The notes: generated from the letters alone by a model not told the origin. A DNA stretch of 49,650 nt from Fidelibacterota bacterium (GCA_002708715.1 PAPB01000015.1:1-49650); one strand, 5' to 3'; counted from the stretch's first letter, positions 35,679-45,232 are shown. Program-made: numbers and translations.

Positions 35679-36325
35679 GTGTTGTATTAGCAGGTTGTGG
35701 TGCGAAAGACGGTGCTGAAATTCACGAATCTGTTTTAACCCTTCTAGCATTAGATAGAGCTGGAGTAAAAGTTAGGATTATGGCGCCAAATATAGATCAA
35801 TTTCATGTTGTAAATCATTCGACTAATAATGAATACAAATCTAAGCGAAATGTTTTATCAGAAGCCGCGAGGATAGCAAGAGGCGATATTGTACCCCTCG
35901 AAGATATAAAAAGTGACGAATTAGATGTACTTATATTCCCTGGAGGGACTGGGATGGCAAAAAATATTTTTAATTATATTATCGAAGGTCCAAACTTTAC
36001 TGTGATAAAGGATGTAGAATCATTAACTCGAGATATGATAAGAAAAAATAAACCTATTGGTGCTATATGCATAGCTCCTGTAATGATCGCTAAAATATTA
36101 CAGAACATGAATAGAGGTGGTAAGGTAACAGGGGGGTTTGATGAAAAAATTTCAGCTGATATTGAATCTATGGGGATCAATATTAAAAAAGTAGATGCAA
36201 GAAATATTGTTGTAGATAATAAAAATAAAATTGTATCAACTCCTGCCTACGTTGAGGCCAAATCAATTAAAGATGTAGCAATAGGCATAGATAAGCTAGT
36301 AAATAAAGTATTAGAAATGGTGTAA
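35666..36325 (+). CDS. elbB: ElbB-type glyoxalase / DJ-1/PfpI-like protein
   Basis: A 219-residue class I amidotransferase-like protein of the DJ-1 superfamily. It has GVVLAGCGAKDGAEIHES, MAPNIDQFHVVNHST, LIFPGGTGMAKN and the nucleophile-elbow Cys in PIGAICIAPVMIA. These match ElbB, described as an isoprenoid-biosynthesis glyoxalase in annotation; its physiological reaction is not well fixed. It is co-transcribed with queG through the 13-base overlap. The reverse-strand DUF4097 gene converges on it with only an 11-base gap. Confidence 0.9.
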   Translation: MQKVGVVLAGCGAKDGAEIHESVLTLLALDRAGVKVRIMAPNIDQFHVVNHSTNNEYKSKRNVLSEAARIARGDIVPLEDIKSDELDVLIFPGGTGMAKNIFNYIIEGPNFTVIKDVESLTRDMIRKNKPIGAICIAPVMIAKILQNMNRGGKVTGGFDEKISADIESMGINIKKVDARNIVVDNKNKIVSTPAYVEAKSIKDVAIGIDKLVNKVLEMV

Positions 36326-36336
36326 GTTATTAACCA

Positions 36337-37569
36337 TCAATTATCTTTAATGGTAATTGAGCCATGGTGAGCTTTAAGTTGAAACGGTATTGTGCCCCCA
36401 GCAATTGTTCGTGTGCCAATTACTTTATCATTATCAATACTTATTTTGAGAACAATCTCGGAGTTTATTGCTTTTGGTGATGTGGATTGATAAACAATAT
36501 TTTCGATATTTGCAGGAAATTCTTTTGGTATAGTTGCTGTAATTGATCCAGAGTGTGTTTCAAGGTTAACACTATTATCTTTAATTGTTGAATCATAGTC
36601 TAGGTTTAGATTTATATTTCCAAACGATGTAATAGCATCTATTATACCTGTCGTACTATTAATAGTAATGTTACCTTTTTCATTTTTACAAATTAGTGTT
36701 CCATTTGATTTTTCAACAGTAATTTGGCCACCTGAGCAATATAGGTCGCTTTTGTTAGAGGTGTTAATAACCTTTATATTCCCACCAAAACTTTTCATTG
36801 TGATATCCCCGCTTAAATCTTCTCCATTTATTTGTCCTCCAGAGGCACGGCATGAAATTTTTTCACTATTAATTTTAGTGAGAAAAATAGAACCGCCACT
36901 AGTTTGGCAATTGATATTTCCTTTGATTCTACTCAATAGTATATCCCCTCCAATTGTAGAGGAATTGATTTCACCATTATAATCTTCAATTTTAAGGCTA
37001 CCTCCAAAGGAATGCATTCGTACTGAACCTTTACTATTTTGAATATTTATATTCCCACCATTTGTTTGAGTGTTGAGATCACCTTTAAAATCATTTATTA
37101 AAATATCTCCCGCTAATGTATTTAATGTTAATTCCCCACTAATTGTGTTTAATGTTATATCACCTCCTAAAATATTAAAATCTAAGTTGACATTTTTAGG
37201 AAGATTCAATTCAATTGTGTTATCAATAAATAAAGTTCTAATATCTTCTTTAGGGCCAATAATATTTATGGTGTTTTTATCTTCTATATGAGTTACGATA
37301 GCGTTTGCATTTTTGTGTGCTTTAGGTATATCATTTTTTTTGACTCCAAAAACAATTTTTTTAATAGTAATTGATGCGCCAGATCCTTCATGTCCTGAAA
37401 TAATTAAATTTCCAGAAAGATCATTCATTCGAAATGTGTAAGATCCATCATCAGGGAGTGAATTAAAGCGGTATGTTTGTTTGATTTGTGTAGAACCACT
37501 TTCTGAAAAAACTTCAGTATTAAAACTCCAAAATACCACAACAGCAAAATATATTTTTTGAACGAACAT
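36337..37569 (-). CDS. Exported DUF4097-type beta-repeat protein
   Basis: A 410-residue protein with an N-terminal signal-like segment (QKIYFAVVVFWSFNTEVFS). From about residue 110 it is made of many short repeats with G-G/D-I/L and alternating strands: GDITLNTISGELTLNTLAGD, GGNINIQNSKGSVRMHSFGG, GGSIFLTKINS, ASGGQINGEDLSGDITMKSF. This is the right-handed beta-helix-like pattern of DUF4097, found in cell-envelope proteins of FCB bacteria. The function is unknown; surface or periplasmic scaffolding is plausible. It is the last gene of the reverse-strand group, separated from mdh by a terminator. Confidence 0.85.
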   Translation of the reverse strand: MFVQKIYFAVVVFWSFNTEVFSESGSTQIKQTYRFNSLPDDGSYTFRMNDLSGNLIISGHEGSGASITIKKIVFGVKKNDIPKAHKNANAIVTHIEDKNTINIIGPKEDIRTLFIDNTIELNLPKNVNLDFNILGGDITLNTISGELTLNTLAGDILINDFKGDLNTQTNGGNINIQNSKGSVRMHSFGGSLKIEDYNGEINSSTIGGDILLSRIKGNINCQTSGGSIFLTKINSEKISCRASGGQINGEDLSGDITMKSFGGNIKVINTSNKSDLYCSGGQITVEKSNGTLICKNEKGNITINSTTGIIDAITSFGNINLNLDYDSTIKDNSVNLETHSGSITATIPKEFPANIENIVYQSTSPKAINSEIVLKISIDNDKVIGTRTIAGGTIPFQLKAHHGSITIKDN

Positions 37570-37596
37570 TATTCAATTTACGAATACTTATAAACA

Positions 37597-37623
37597 AAAA
37601 AAGCTCTCGAAAGAGAGCTTTTT
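37597..37623 (-). terminator. Intrinsic terminator downstream of mdh
   Basis: AAGCTCTC and GAGAGCTT pair around a GAAA loop (TTTC on the reverse strand) with a T-run on the reverse strand. It lies 18 bases beyond the mdh stop and just before the DUF4097 gene. Confidence 0.9.
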
Positions 37624-37640
37624 AATATTACATATCTATT

Positions 37641-38576
37641 TTATAATCCTGTTTCAGTAACGGTTTTTTTTACAGCGTTAAGTGTTTTACTCAATTCGTT
37701 TTTTTCATTATTTGTTAGGGTAAACTCTAGGATTTTTTCTACACCATTTGATCCAATCACAGTAGGAACACCAATAAAATATCCATCTATTCCAAATTCG
37801 CCTTCGCATAATGAAGCACACGGGATTACACGTTTTTTATCTTTGAGGAATGATTCAGCCATTTCAATTGCAGATTGTGCTGGAGCATAGAATGCAGAAC
37901 CATTGCCAAATAATTTTACTATTTCACCACCAGCTACTCTTGTACGATCTTCAATCTCTTTTAGTCTTTTATTATCTATTAAATCTGTAACGGGAACTCC
38001 TCCAACTGTAGCTAATCTTGAGATTGGAACCATAGTATCTCCATGTCCACCCAAAACCATGCATGTGACATCTTGAGCAGAGTAACCTGTTTCCATGGCA
38101 ATAAAAGTTCTAAATCTTCCACTATCTAATGCTCCTGCCATTCCAACTACTTGATTTTTTTTGAAGCCAGACACTTTATAAAAAGCATATACCATAGCAT
38201 CAAGTGGATTAGAAATAACAATTACAAATGCATTTGGTGCATGTTGTTTAATATTAGTTGCAACGTCTTTGATGATCCCAAGATTAATATCAAGTAAATC
38301 TTCTCGATTCATTCCAGGTTTCCTAGGTATTCCAGCTGTTATGATAAAAACATCAGTATTTTTTACATCTTCCCAATTAGAAGTACCTATAATATTCGAA
38401 TCATAACCATCATGTGGTCGCAGTTGCATTAGGTCTAAGGCTTTACCTTTTACCATCCCTTCAGATTGTGGGATATCAAAAATAATGACATCACCTAGTT
38501 CTTTTTGTGCTGATAATAAGGCAAGGTTACCACCTATCTGACCACCACCAATCAATGTAATTTTTTTTCTTGCCAT
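37641..38576 (-). CDS. mdh: Malate dehydrogenase (LDH-like type)
   Basis: A 311-residue NAD-dependent malate dehydrogenase of the tetrameric, LDH-like class. NAD binds at ITLIGGGQIGGNLA, and Asp in VIIFDIPQSEG marks NAD preference. Substrate Arg residues are in AGIPRKPGMNREDLL, and the catalytic His is in LGGHGDTMVP, with Asp of ISNPLDAMVY. The Arg at the specificity position of RKPGMNR favours malate over lactate. The start ATG has AAAGGAC about 8 bases before it. It acts in the TCA cycle. A terminator upstream (38596-38617) suggests its own promoter or read-through from rpmA. Confidence 0.96.
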   Translation of the reverse strand: MARKKITLIGGGQIGGNLALLSAQKELGDVIIFDIPQSEGMVKGKALDLMQLRPHDGYDSNIIGTSNWEDVKNTDVFIITAGIPRKPGMNREDLLDINLGIIKDVATNIKQHAPNAFVIVISNPLDAMVYAFYKVSGFKKNQVVGMAGALDSGRFRTFIAMETGYSAQDVTCMVLGGHGDTMVPISRLATVGGVPVTDLIDNKRLKEIEDRTRVAGGEIVKLFGNGSAFYAPAQSAIEMAESFLKDKKRVIPCASLCEGEFGIDGYFIGVPTVIGSNGVEKILEFTLTNNEKNELSKTLNAVKKTVTETGL

Positions 38577-38595
38577 GATATTTGTCCTTTAAAGC

Positions 38596-38617
38596 AAAAA
38601 ACCCCAGAGGGGTTTTT
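38596..38617 (-). terminator. Intrinsic terminator downstream of rpmA
   Basis: CCCC and GGGG pair around AGA and extend through flanking A and T runs. On the reverse strand the T-run comes last. It follows the rpmA stop by a few bases, ending the ribosomal-protein group ahead of mdh. Confidence 0.85.
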
Positions 38618-38621
38618 AATT

Positions 38622-38879
38622 TTAGTTATTTGGTAGAATAGATACGAGTTTTCGATTTCGATCTTTTCTCCGGAATTTTACTATGCCATTTGCAGTAGCA
38701 AATAATGAGTCATCATTGGCTCTACGGACATTTGCACCTGGGTGAATTTTAGTTCCTCGTTGCTTTAAAATAATTGTTCCAGCTAATATTGACTGTCCAT
38801 CGGCCACTTTCAATCCAAGGTAGCTTGGATTTGAATCACGACCATTTCTAGAACTTCCCTGCCCTTTTTTATGTGCCAT
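38622..38879 (-). CDS. rpmA: Ribosomal protein L27
   Basis: An 85-residue large-subunit protein starting [20 protein letters not shown], as in nearly all L27, with the N-terminus that reaches the peptidyl-transferase centre. [20 protein letters not shown] is the conserved core. There is no N-terminal cleavable extension of the Firmicutes kind. It starts 3 bases after rplU. A strong GAGGAG lies just upstream of the ATG inside the rplU end. Confidence 0.97.
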   Translation of the reverse strand: MAHKKGQGSSRNGRDSNPSYLGLKVADGQSILAGTIILKQRGTKIHPGANVRRANDDSLFATANGIVKFRRKDRNRKLVSILPNN

Positions 38880-38882
38880 TAT

Positions 38883-39257
38883 TTACTCCTCTTCCTGCGA
38901 GTTTTTTTCTACTAATTTAGTTTTTGTAGATTTTGATTCTACAGAAACATTATCAATTGAATTGAATTCTATTTTGGTATACCATTGCCGATGTCCATTC
39001 TTACGTTGGTAACCTTTTCTTCTTTTTTTCTTATAAACTAGGATTTTTTTGTTACGTCCATGCTCTACAATAGTTGCAGTCACAGAAACACCTGAAATAT
39101 TTGGAGACCCAAATTGTGTTTTTTTTCCATCATTGATTAGTAAGACTTGATCAAATGTTAGACTTGTACCAGTGTCACCTACCTGTTTAGGCACTTTGAT
39201 GCGAGTCCCGTTGGAGGCTTTGTACTGTTTACCTGATATATTTACAATAGCATACAT
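38883..39257 (-). CDS. rplU: Ribosomal protein L21
   Basis: A 124-residue large-subunit protein. It opens MYAIVNISGKQYKASNG and includes KILVYKKKRRKGYQRKNGHR, the rRNA-binding core. About 20 residues beyond the usual 103 form an acidic, Lys/Ser/Glu-rich tail (SVESKSTKTKLVEKN) that is common in FCB bacteria. It is followed 3 bases later by rpmA, and both are usual partners in 50S assembly. A purine-rich AGAGAGAA precedes the start. Confidence 0.96.
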   Translation of the reverse strand: MYAIVNISGKQYKASNGTRIKVPKQVGDTGTSLTFDQVLLINDGKKTQFGSPNISGVSVTATIVEHGRNKKILVYKKKRRKGYQRKNGHRQWYTKIEFNSIDNVSVESKSTKTKLVEKNSQEEE

Positions 39258-39289
39258 AATAATTTCTCTCTAAAAAGCCGGCGAATATA

Positions 39290-40825
39290 CTAGTTTGAAT
39301 TTTCCTTTTCAAGACTCATTTCATTTGTTATGTCGACATTATCTTTAGATCTTATAAAACGAAACTCATCTAGCCTTAAATTTGCATTCTCAATAATCTT
39401 TAAATGGATAAAATTTTGCCACATGAGACCTTTTAAAATATGCTTTTTATCATTATTAAAATAGGTGGCATTTTTAGGATGTAGTTGTAACCTTATTCTT
39501 AAACTGCGATATTTAGCTTTGTATCTACGTAGCCAGTGATCGATGCGTGTTGTAAGGGTCTCAATTGAAATAATTCTTCCAGATCCCTTGCAAGCAGTAC
39601 ATTCTTCACTCATAGAATCTAAAAGACTTACTCTAATCCTTTGGCGGGTCATTTCTAGAAGGCCAAACTCTGTTATTGGAGCTACGGCAACTTTTGCACG
39701 GTCTTTTCTAAGCTCTTTACGTAGCTCTCTATATACTTTTTTTCTATTCTCATCTTTTTTCATATCAATGAAATCAATTACAATTAATCCAGATAGATCT
39801 CTAAGACGTAATTGTCTTGCTACTTCTCGAGCTGCTTCAAGATTGATCTTTAATGAATTATCTTCATGAAGTTTTTTGCCAACAAATCTTCCGCTATTTA
39901 CATCAACTACAACCATAGCCTCCGTTTTTTCAATAATTAAATATGCTCCACTTTTTAGCCAAGCTTTAGGACGCATTAGTTTTTCAATTTCTGTTTCAAT
40001 TCCAAAGCCTTCAAAAAGGGGAGACTTTATTTTATATAATTCTAATCTATCTAATAAACTCGGAGAAATATCTTCTAAATATTTTTGAGTTTTTTTAAAG
40101 AGGCGTTTAGAGTCTATAATTATTTTTTCAACATCAGGTGTTAAAAGGTCTCTTACAACACTAGAAGCAGTCTCTAAATCTTCATAGACTATTACTGGAG
40201 CAGATTCATTGTTTCCTTTTGATTCTATTTTTTCCCAATTATTGATTAATTGATTAAAATCATTGGTGATATGTTCTTCTGATTTACCTTCAGCTACTGT
40301 ACGTATAATAATACCAGTATCACCTTGCCTAAGACGTTGTGCGATTTTTTTTAAGCGTCTTCGTTCATATTTATCCCATATTTTTTTTGATATTCCTATA
40401 TAGTTTGCGCCGGGAACAAGAACTAAAAGCCTTCCTGGGAGTGCAACCTCTGTTGTTACCCTTGGACCTTTTCCAGCGAAAGGCTCTTTTATAACTTGAA
40501 CATAAATTTCTTGATCTTTTTTAAGGTCAACTTCTATGTTGTCGTTTCTAAAATTTTTATTGCGTTTTTTAAAATCTTTTCTTTCTTGTAAATATTCATC
40601 AGAGGCAATTTCTGAAAATGGAAGAAACGCATTTAATTCATAGCCAATGTCTACGAATGCTGCTTGCATGCCTGGTAATACATTTTCTACTATACCTTTA
40701 TATACATTTCCCACCATTCTATGGTTATCTTGCCTCTCAATATAGACTTCAACCAAACTGTTGTCTTCTTGTATAGCAATTCGAGTTTCTTCCATGCCTT
40801 CATTAATAAAAATTTCTTTTTTCAT
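39290..40825 (-). CDS. rng: Ribonuclease G/E family endoribonuclease
   Basis: From the preferred start this is a 511-residue protein. The frame extends to 40948, but the family N-terminus (MKKEIFINEGMEETRIAI) starts at ATG 40823-40825, with AGAAGGGG about 11 bases upstream. The S1-like domain holds VGNVYKGIVENVLPGM and VDIGYELNAFLPF. The catalytic domain has VVVDVNSGRFVGKK and IDFIDMKKDENRKKV with the metal-binding Asp residues, then MTRQRIRVSLLD and the zinc-link-like CTACKGSGRI. It cleaves single-stranded AU-rich RNA in rRNA maturation and mRNA turnover. The C-terminal degradosome arm of RNase E is absent. rplU follows 32 bases downstream. The 277 bases from its start to 41103 hold no gene. 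Confidence 0.94.
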   Translation of the reverse strand: MKKEIFINEGMEETRIAIQEDNSLVEVYIERQDNHRMVGNVYKGIVENVLPGMQAAFVDIGYELNAFLPFSEIASDEYLQERKDFKKRNKNFRNDNIEVDLKKDQEIYVQVIKEPFAGKGPRVTTEVALPGRLLVLVPGANYIGISKKIWDKYERRRLKKIAQRLRQGDTGIIIRTVAEGKSEEHITNDFNQLINNWEKIESKGNNESAPVIVYEDLETASSVVRDLLTPDVEKIIIDSKRLFKKTQKYLEDISPSLLDRLELYKIKSPLFEGFGIETEIEKLMRPKAWLKSGAYLIIEKTEAMVVVDVNSGRFVGKKLHEDNSLKINLEAAREVARQLRLRDLSGLIVIDFIDMKKDENRKKVYRELRKELRKDRAKVAVAPITEFGLLEMTRQRIRVSLLDSMSEECTACKGSGRIISIETLTTRIDHWLRRYKAKYRSLRIRLQLHPKNATYFNNDKKHILKGLMWQNFIHLKIIENANLRLDEFRFIRSKDNVDITNEMSLEKENSN

Positions 40826-41102
40826 ATTGGACGTAGCCCCTTCTATAATGTTTTTCTCAACATTGTAGAGTAGTAGTGTTCTGCCAAACGAGGCAAAAAC
40901 AGATTTTCTATTTAGGGTAATTTGAACGGAAGGAAAATTTTGGCCCATTTATTTAGGGTGATAAAAAATGTGTCAGTTCCATCAAAAAAAGAATTAAAAC
41001 TTTGTCATCCCTTCTAAATCCCTTAAGGCTAAATTAAAAGATTTCTTTGATTCTTTCAACCGATATAAAACCTTAATTTCGGTCTTAATATTTCATGGTT
41101 TT

Positions 41103-41738
41103 TTGGTAAAAAACTCACATAAAATTATTCAATTAATATTTTTTATAGTACTTAGTTTGCAATTTCTATTTGCAGAATTAGAACCCATTGCATTATGCTT
41201 AGATGTTAATGGAGCGGTTCTAAGAAAAGGGGGCATGCGTAAAGGATTAATCAGGCGAGGAGATTATATTTATCATGGAGATAAAATAATCACTGGTGAT
41301 ATAGGATCTGCATCATTTATTATGATTTATGAAGATACATCAATAAGAATATATAATAACTCGGTCATTCGTTTGATAAGTGAGAAGCATAGTCTGCTTC
41401 GTCATTCTGAATTAGCATTATTTGGTGGCAAAGTTATTGTTGAAGCTGATGATAATCATGGTTATAGTTTTGTAGTTAATACTCCTTCTACAACGGCAAC
41501 AGTATCAGGAACAAATTTTTTAGCTCAATACCAAGAAGATCGTTTGTTCGAAGGTATAGATTATTCAATCTTTACTGTTTTGAATGGTGTGATTGAGCTC
41601 GAAAATTTACAATCAAATCATTTTATGTATATTTTTAGAGGAGAGACAATTGTATCAACTGCAAATGGGGATTTTTTAAGATTGGATACATTTCGAGAAC
41701 CACAGGCAATCGTTAATACGCTTATGGATTTTCGTTAA
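41103..41738 (+). CDS. Exported FecR-domain protein
   Basis: A 211-residue protein from a TTG start with a signal peptide (KIIQLIFFIVLSLQFLFA). The FecR domain starts near residue 40 with LIRRGDYIYHGDKIITGD, then SASFIMIYEDTSIRIYNNSV and VVNTPSTTATVSGTNFLAQY. In classical systems FecR is an anti-sigma regulator, but many exported FecR-domain proteins are not tied to sigma factors, and none is seen here. The next gene's ATG overlaps its stop by one base (TAATG). Role unknown. Confidence 0.82.
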   Translation: MVKNSHKIIQLIFFIVLSLQFLFAELEPIALCLDVNGAVLRKGGMRKGLIRRGDYIYHGDKIITGDIGSASFIMIYEDTSIRIYNNSVIRLISEKHSLLRHSELALFGGKVIVEADDNHGYSFVVNTPSTTATVSGTNFLAQYQEDRLFEGIDYSIFTVLNGVIELENLQSNHFMYIFRGETIVSTANGDFLRLDTFREPQAIVNTLMDFR

Positions 41739-42436
41739 TGATACAAAATGGTCAGATAATTGCAATTGGTGGTGGTGGATTTGGTCGAAATCATAATCAT
41801 AATAAAATAGAAAAATATATTTTAAACCAATCTGATAAAGAAAAACCAAATATTCTTTTTATCCCAACTGCTAGTGCAGAAGATAAAACTTATATTGTAA
41901 ATTTTTATGCATGTTTTTCAAAATTAGAGTGTAAGCCTTCGCATTTGACATTTTTTCAAAGAACTCCTAGGTTAGATGGATTAATTAATCAGGCGGATAT
42001 TATTTATGTTGGTGGAGGTAATACTAAAAGTATGCTAGCTGTTTGGCGTGAATGGAAGCTGGATAGATTATTGTTGAGAGCATACAATAATGGGAAAATC
42101 CTTTGTGGTGTTAGTGCTGGTGCAATATGTTGGTTTGAGCAAGGCATAACGGATTCATGGGCAAGTAATTTAAACACATTAGAATGTTTAGGGTTTATTA
42201 ATGGTATGGCGTGTCCTCATTATCAGGAAGAGGGTGATAGAAGGCCAGAATTGCATAAATTTTTATTAAATGGGAAAGCCATTGGCGGATATGCTATTGA
42301 TGGTGGCGCTGCTATTCATTTTATCAAAGGTAGCATCCATAGTGCGTTACAATTTTATCCAGAATCTTTTGCATTTAAGGTTTCTAATGATAATGGTGTT
42401 GTAAATGAAGAGCAACTAAATATGGTTACACTTTAA
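41738..42436 (+). CDS. Peptidase E-like serine peptidase (S51)
   Basis: A 232-residue cytoplasmic S51 homologue. The nucleophile Ser lies in CGVSAGAICWF (about residue 125), the family elbow. IIAIGGGGFGRNHNH, LFIPTASAEDKTY and DIIYVGGGNTKSMLAVW are the other conserved blocks, and the catalytic His is likely in CPHYQEEGDRR. Peptidase E cleaves Asp-X dipeptides. A cyanophycinase-like role is possible, but such enzymes are longer. It is one base overlapping with the FecR gene and 21 bases before the molybdenum hydroxylase small subunit. Confidence 0.88.
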   Translation: MIQNGQIIAIGGGGFGRNHNHNKIEKYILNQSDKEKPNILFIPTASAEDKTYIVNFYACFSKLECKPSHLTFFQRTPRLDGLINQADIIYVGGGNTKSMLAVWREWKLDRLLLRAYNNGKILCGVSAGAICWFEQGITDSWASNLNTLECLGFINGMACPHYQEEGDRRPELHKFLLNGKAIGGYAIDGGAAIHFIKGSIHSALQFYPESFAFKVSNDNGVVNEEQLNMVTL

Positions 42437-42457
42437 GATCTTAACTAATTTTTTATT

Positions 42458-42928
42458 ATGGATAAATACATATTGAATATAAATGGTAAAAAGCAAACTG
42501 TTTCAGTTGATGGAGACACTCCGCTTTTGTGGGTATTAAGAGATGAGCTTAAATTAACAGGCACTAAATTCGGATGTGGAAAAGGTCTTTGTGGCGCTTG
42601 CACCATTCATATTAATGGGGTTGAAACAAGATCTTGCCAGACTTCTATTGATTTTTTAGATGATGAAGATCAGATTACAACTATTGAAGGTCTATCTATA
42701 GATGCATCGCATCCTGTTCAAAAAGCATGGGTAGCCCATGATGTTCCTCAGTGTGGTTATTGTCAATCAGGGCAAATAATGACAGCGTCAAGCTTTTTAT
42801 CTCGGAATAACAAACCCAATGATGATGATATTGATACTGCTATGAAAATGAATATTTGTCGGTGTGGTACTTATCCAAGAATTAAAAAAGCTATTAAATC
42901 AGCAGCCAAAGAAATGAAAAATGGTTAA
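42458..42928 (+). CDS. 2Fe-2S subunit of a xanthine dehydrogenase-family molybdenum hydroxylase
   Basis: A 156-residue electron-transfer subunit like IorA/CoxS. The first 2Fe-2S cluster binds [13 protein letters not shown] plus the Cys in TRSCQTS. The second uses [10 protein letters not shown] and [11 protein letters not shown]. It passes electrons from the molybdenum cofactor site in the partner subunit. The ATG of the large subunit overlaps its last 8 bases, so the two are coupled. No FAD subunit gene is present, as in isoquinoline oxidoreductase-type two-subunit enzymes. Confidence 0.94.
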   Translation: MDKYILNINGKKQTVSVDGDTPLLWVLRDELKLTGTKFGCGKGLCGACTIHINGVETRSCQTSIDFLDDEDQITTIEGLSIDASHPVQKAWVAHDVPQCGYCQSGQIMTASSFLSRNNKPNDDDIDTAMKMNICRCGTYPRIKKAIKSAAKEMKNG

Positions 42929-45086
42929 GGAGCATATAATATCCAGAAGAGATTTCATTAAGGTGACTTCTATCATTGGCTCAGGTTTTGCAATAGGTTT
43001 TAATAGTTTGTTCGCATCTAAGCATGAGGTTTCTAATTTCGCTCCAGATACATTTATTAATGTCCTAAGCGATGATACGATAATTCTATCTGTAGCAAAA
43101 GCAGAAATGGGTCAAGGTATATGGACATCCTTGCCAATGTTAATAGCAGAAGAAATGGAAGCAAGCTGGGATAAAGTAAAGGTAGTCCAAACCTCAAAAG
43201 ATAGTTTTATGGGTACAGGCGGTAGTATGTCAATTAAAGGTTATGGATGGGAAAAGATGAGAAAGTCAGGTGCAATTGCAAAATATATGCTTATTGAAGC
43301 TGCTGCATTAAAATGGCAGGTCAGTCCTCTTGAATGTGATGCTGAAAAAAGTGTGGTAATACACAAGCCAAGTGGAAGAAACACCACTTTTGGTTCACTT
43401 GTCAAAGATGCTAAAAAAATAAAAATTCCGAGGAAGGTTATACTTAAAGATCCATCTGAATTTTCCCTTATAGGTGAAGACATGCTGCGTACTGATTCAA
43501 AGATGAAAGTAGATGGTTCGGCGCTTTTTGCTATGGATATAGATCTTAAGGGAATGCTATATGCGATGGTTGAAAGACCAAAGTATTTTGGGGCAACGTA
43601 TAAAAGTTCAAATGCTAATTTAATTAAAAAGCAATCGGGAATTATAGATGTATTTAATATCCCATCTGGAATAGCTATTGTGGGTAAAAATACATGGTCT
43701 GTTATTAAAGCTAGGAAAATATTGCAGGTTGATTGGCAAAAGAAAAAAGATCCTGTAAATGCTGATAGTAAAATTTATAAATCGCATTTATCTAATCTTG
43801 TTAATGGTAAGTCTAATACCGTAAAGAAAGAAGGCAGGCCTTCAAAGTTTTTATTAAAAAGTAAAAAAACTTTACAATCAGAATATTATTTACCTTTTCA
43901 GACTCATGCTGCAATGGAGCCTTGTAATTGTGTAGTTAATGTGTCTGAAAAGGCTTGTGAGATATGGGCAGGTACTCAGAATCCTACTAATGCGATTAGT
44001 AGAGCTGCTAATGTAACGGGTTTGGATGAAGAGAAAATCAAGTTAAATCTTACTTTTTTAGGTGGTGGATTTGGTAGAAAATCATTTAATGATTTCATAG
44101 AAGATGGTGTTCAAATATCAAAAAAAATTAAATCTCCCATAAAGCTTATTTATTCAAGAGAGGATGATATTAAGCATGGTTTTGCGCGTCCTTCAAGTAT
44201 TCATCAATTAACAGCTGATTTAAATGGTGGAGATATAAATGTTTGGAAACATGTAGTTGTTTCCCCTGATCCTCTTACTGGTAATGCGTTAAATGAATAT
44301 GGTGCAGATTTACCAGGAATCGCTAAATGGGCTGTTAATATTGGTGTAGTTAAAAATAAGTTACGTAATACTATGATTGCTGATGGGGCTAGCGAGATTC
44401 CATATAACTTCCATAATAAGTTAATAAAAGCGTCTCCATTTGAAACTGATGTGCCCCTTGGGTTTTGGAGAGCAGTTTTTAATTCGCAAAATGCATTTGC
44501 AAATGAATGTTTTATAGATGAAATAGCAGATCAATTAAAAATTGACCCAATACAATTAAGGTTAAATCATTTAAATAATAATTCGCGTCCTTCTATTGTG
44601 ATTCGCAAAGTGGCTAAAGAAGCAGCATGGGAGTCAAAGTTGCCAAAAGGGCATTTCCAAGGTTTTGCTTATCATCATAGTTTTGGGACACATGTTGCTC
44701 AGATAGCAGAAATATCTATTGACAGTTCTAATCAAATAAAAGTTCATAAGGTATTTAGTGCTGTTGACTGCGGTCAGACAGTAAATCCAATGACGATAAG
44801 AGCACAGATCCAAGGATCAATTATTTTTGGCCTGGGTGCAACTATAAAAAGCGAAATGACAGTAAAAAATGGCAAGGTAAATGAAGGTAATTTTGATGAT
44901 TATCAAGTTATAAGAATTGATGAAACGCCTGAAATAAATGTATATATCATCAAAAATCAAGAGAATCCAGGAGGGATTGGAGAGCCTGGTTTGCCACCAA
45001 TAGCGCCTGCGATAGCGAATGCAGTCTTTGCCGCTTCAGGAAAGCGCATAAGGAAACTTCCTATTCTTTCTAAAGATCTTTCTTAA
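42921..45086 (+). CDS. Molybdopterin-binding subunit of a xanthine dehydrogenase-family hydroxylase (IorB-like), Tat-exported
   Basis: A 721-residue large subunit. A twin-arginine signal ([20 protein letters not shown], Arg9-Arg10) would export the folded enzyme, with the small subunit as passenger, to the periplasm. Molybdopterin-site blocks are [39 protein letters not shown] and [10 protein letters not shown]. The catalytic Glu is in [12 protein letters not shown] near the C-terminus. The family oxidises aldehydes or N-heterocycles using water. The substrate is not predictable, and peptidase E beside it is not an obvious partner. No cofactor-maturation genes are in the window. Confidence 0.92.
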   Translation: MVKEHIISRRDFIKVTSIIGSGFAIGFNSLFASKHEVSNFAPDTFINVLSDDTIILSVAKAEMGQGIWTSLPMLIAEEMEASWDKVKVVQTSKDSFMGTGGSMSIKGYGWEKMRKSGAIAKYMLIEAAALKWQVSPLECDAEKSVVIHKPSGRNTTFGSLVKDAKKIKIPRKVILKDPSEFSLIGEDMLRTDSKMKVDGSALFAMDIDLKGMLYAMVERPKYFGATYKSSNANLIKKQSGIIDVFNIPSGIAIVGKNTWSVIKARKILQVDWQKKKDPVNADSKIYKSHLSNLVNGKSNTVKKEGRPSKFLLKSKKTLQSEYYLPFQTHAAMEPCNCVVNVSEKACEIWAGTQNPTNAISRAANVTGLDEEKIKLNLTFLGGGFGRKSFNDFIEDGVQISKKIKSPIKLIYSREDDIKHGFARPSSIHQLTADLNGGDINVWKHVVVSPDPLTGNALNEYGADLPGIAKWAVNIGVVKNKLRNTMIADGASEIPYNFHNKLIKASPFETDVPLGFWRAVFNSQNAFANECFIDEIADQLKIDPIQLRLNHLNNNSRPSIVIRKVAKEAAWESKLPKGHFQGFAYHHSFGTHVAQIAEISIDSSNQIKVHKVFSAVDCGQTVNPMTIRAQIQGSIIFGLGATIKSEMTVKNGKVNEGNFDDYQVIRIDETPEINVYIIKNQENPGGIGEPGLPPIAPAIANAVFAASGKRIRKLPILSKDLS

Positions 45087-45130
45087 TATTAAATATCGGA
45101 TTTAAAATATTTAGTTCTCGTTCTATTTTT

Positions 45131-45148
45131 TAGTTGTAAAATCAACTG
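45131..45148. promoter_or_regulatory. Second, imperfect operator-like inverted repeat
   Basis: TAGTTG and CAACTG are separated by six bases. They share the TAGTTG/CAACT half-site of the perfect palindrome 71 bases downstream (centre to centre). It lies upstream of marR and is therefore a candidate second operator. Confidence 0.55.
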
Positions 45149-45196
45149 AATAAAATATATTGCAGGAATTTTATTTATTATTACGCTCAAAACGCT

Positions 45197-45224
45197 TTTT
45201 TTAGTTGCAAATGCAACTAAAAAA
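45197..45224. promoter_or_regulatory. Perfect 28-bp palindrome, probable MarR operator
   Basis: The arms TTTTTTAGTTGCA and TGCAACTAAAAAA are exact reverse complements around AA. It ends 16 bases before the marR start, where autorepressing MarR proteins usually bind. The half-site recurs at 45131-45148. Confidence 0.8.
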
Positions 45225-45232
45225 GATATAGT
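45205..45232 (+). promoter_or_regulatory. Possible promoter overlapping the operator
   Basis: TTGCAA (45205-45210) and TATAGT (45227-45232) are 16 bases apart, a weak -35 and a good -10 fit to the sigma-70 pattern. Transcription would begin near 45239-45240, almost at the ATG, giving a leaderless mRNA. The FCB promoter consensus may differ, so this is tentative. Confidence 0.35.

Noticed and set aside
36668-37291. Several + strand open frames opposite the DUF4097 gene
   Set aside because: They follow the repeat structure of the real reverse-strand protein and have no independent start signals or family match.
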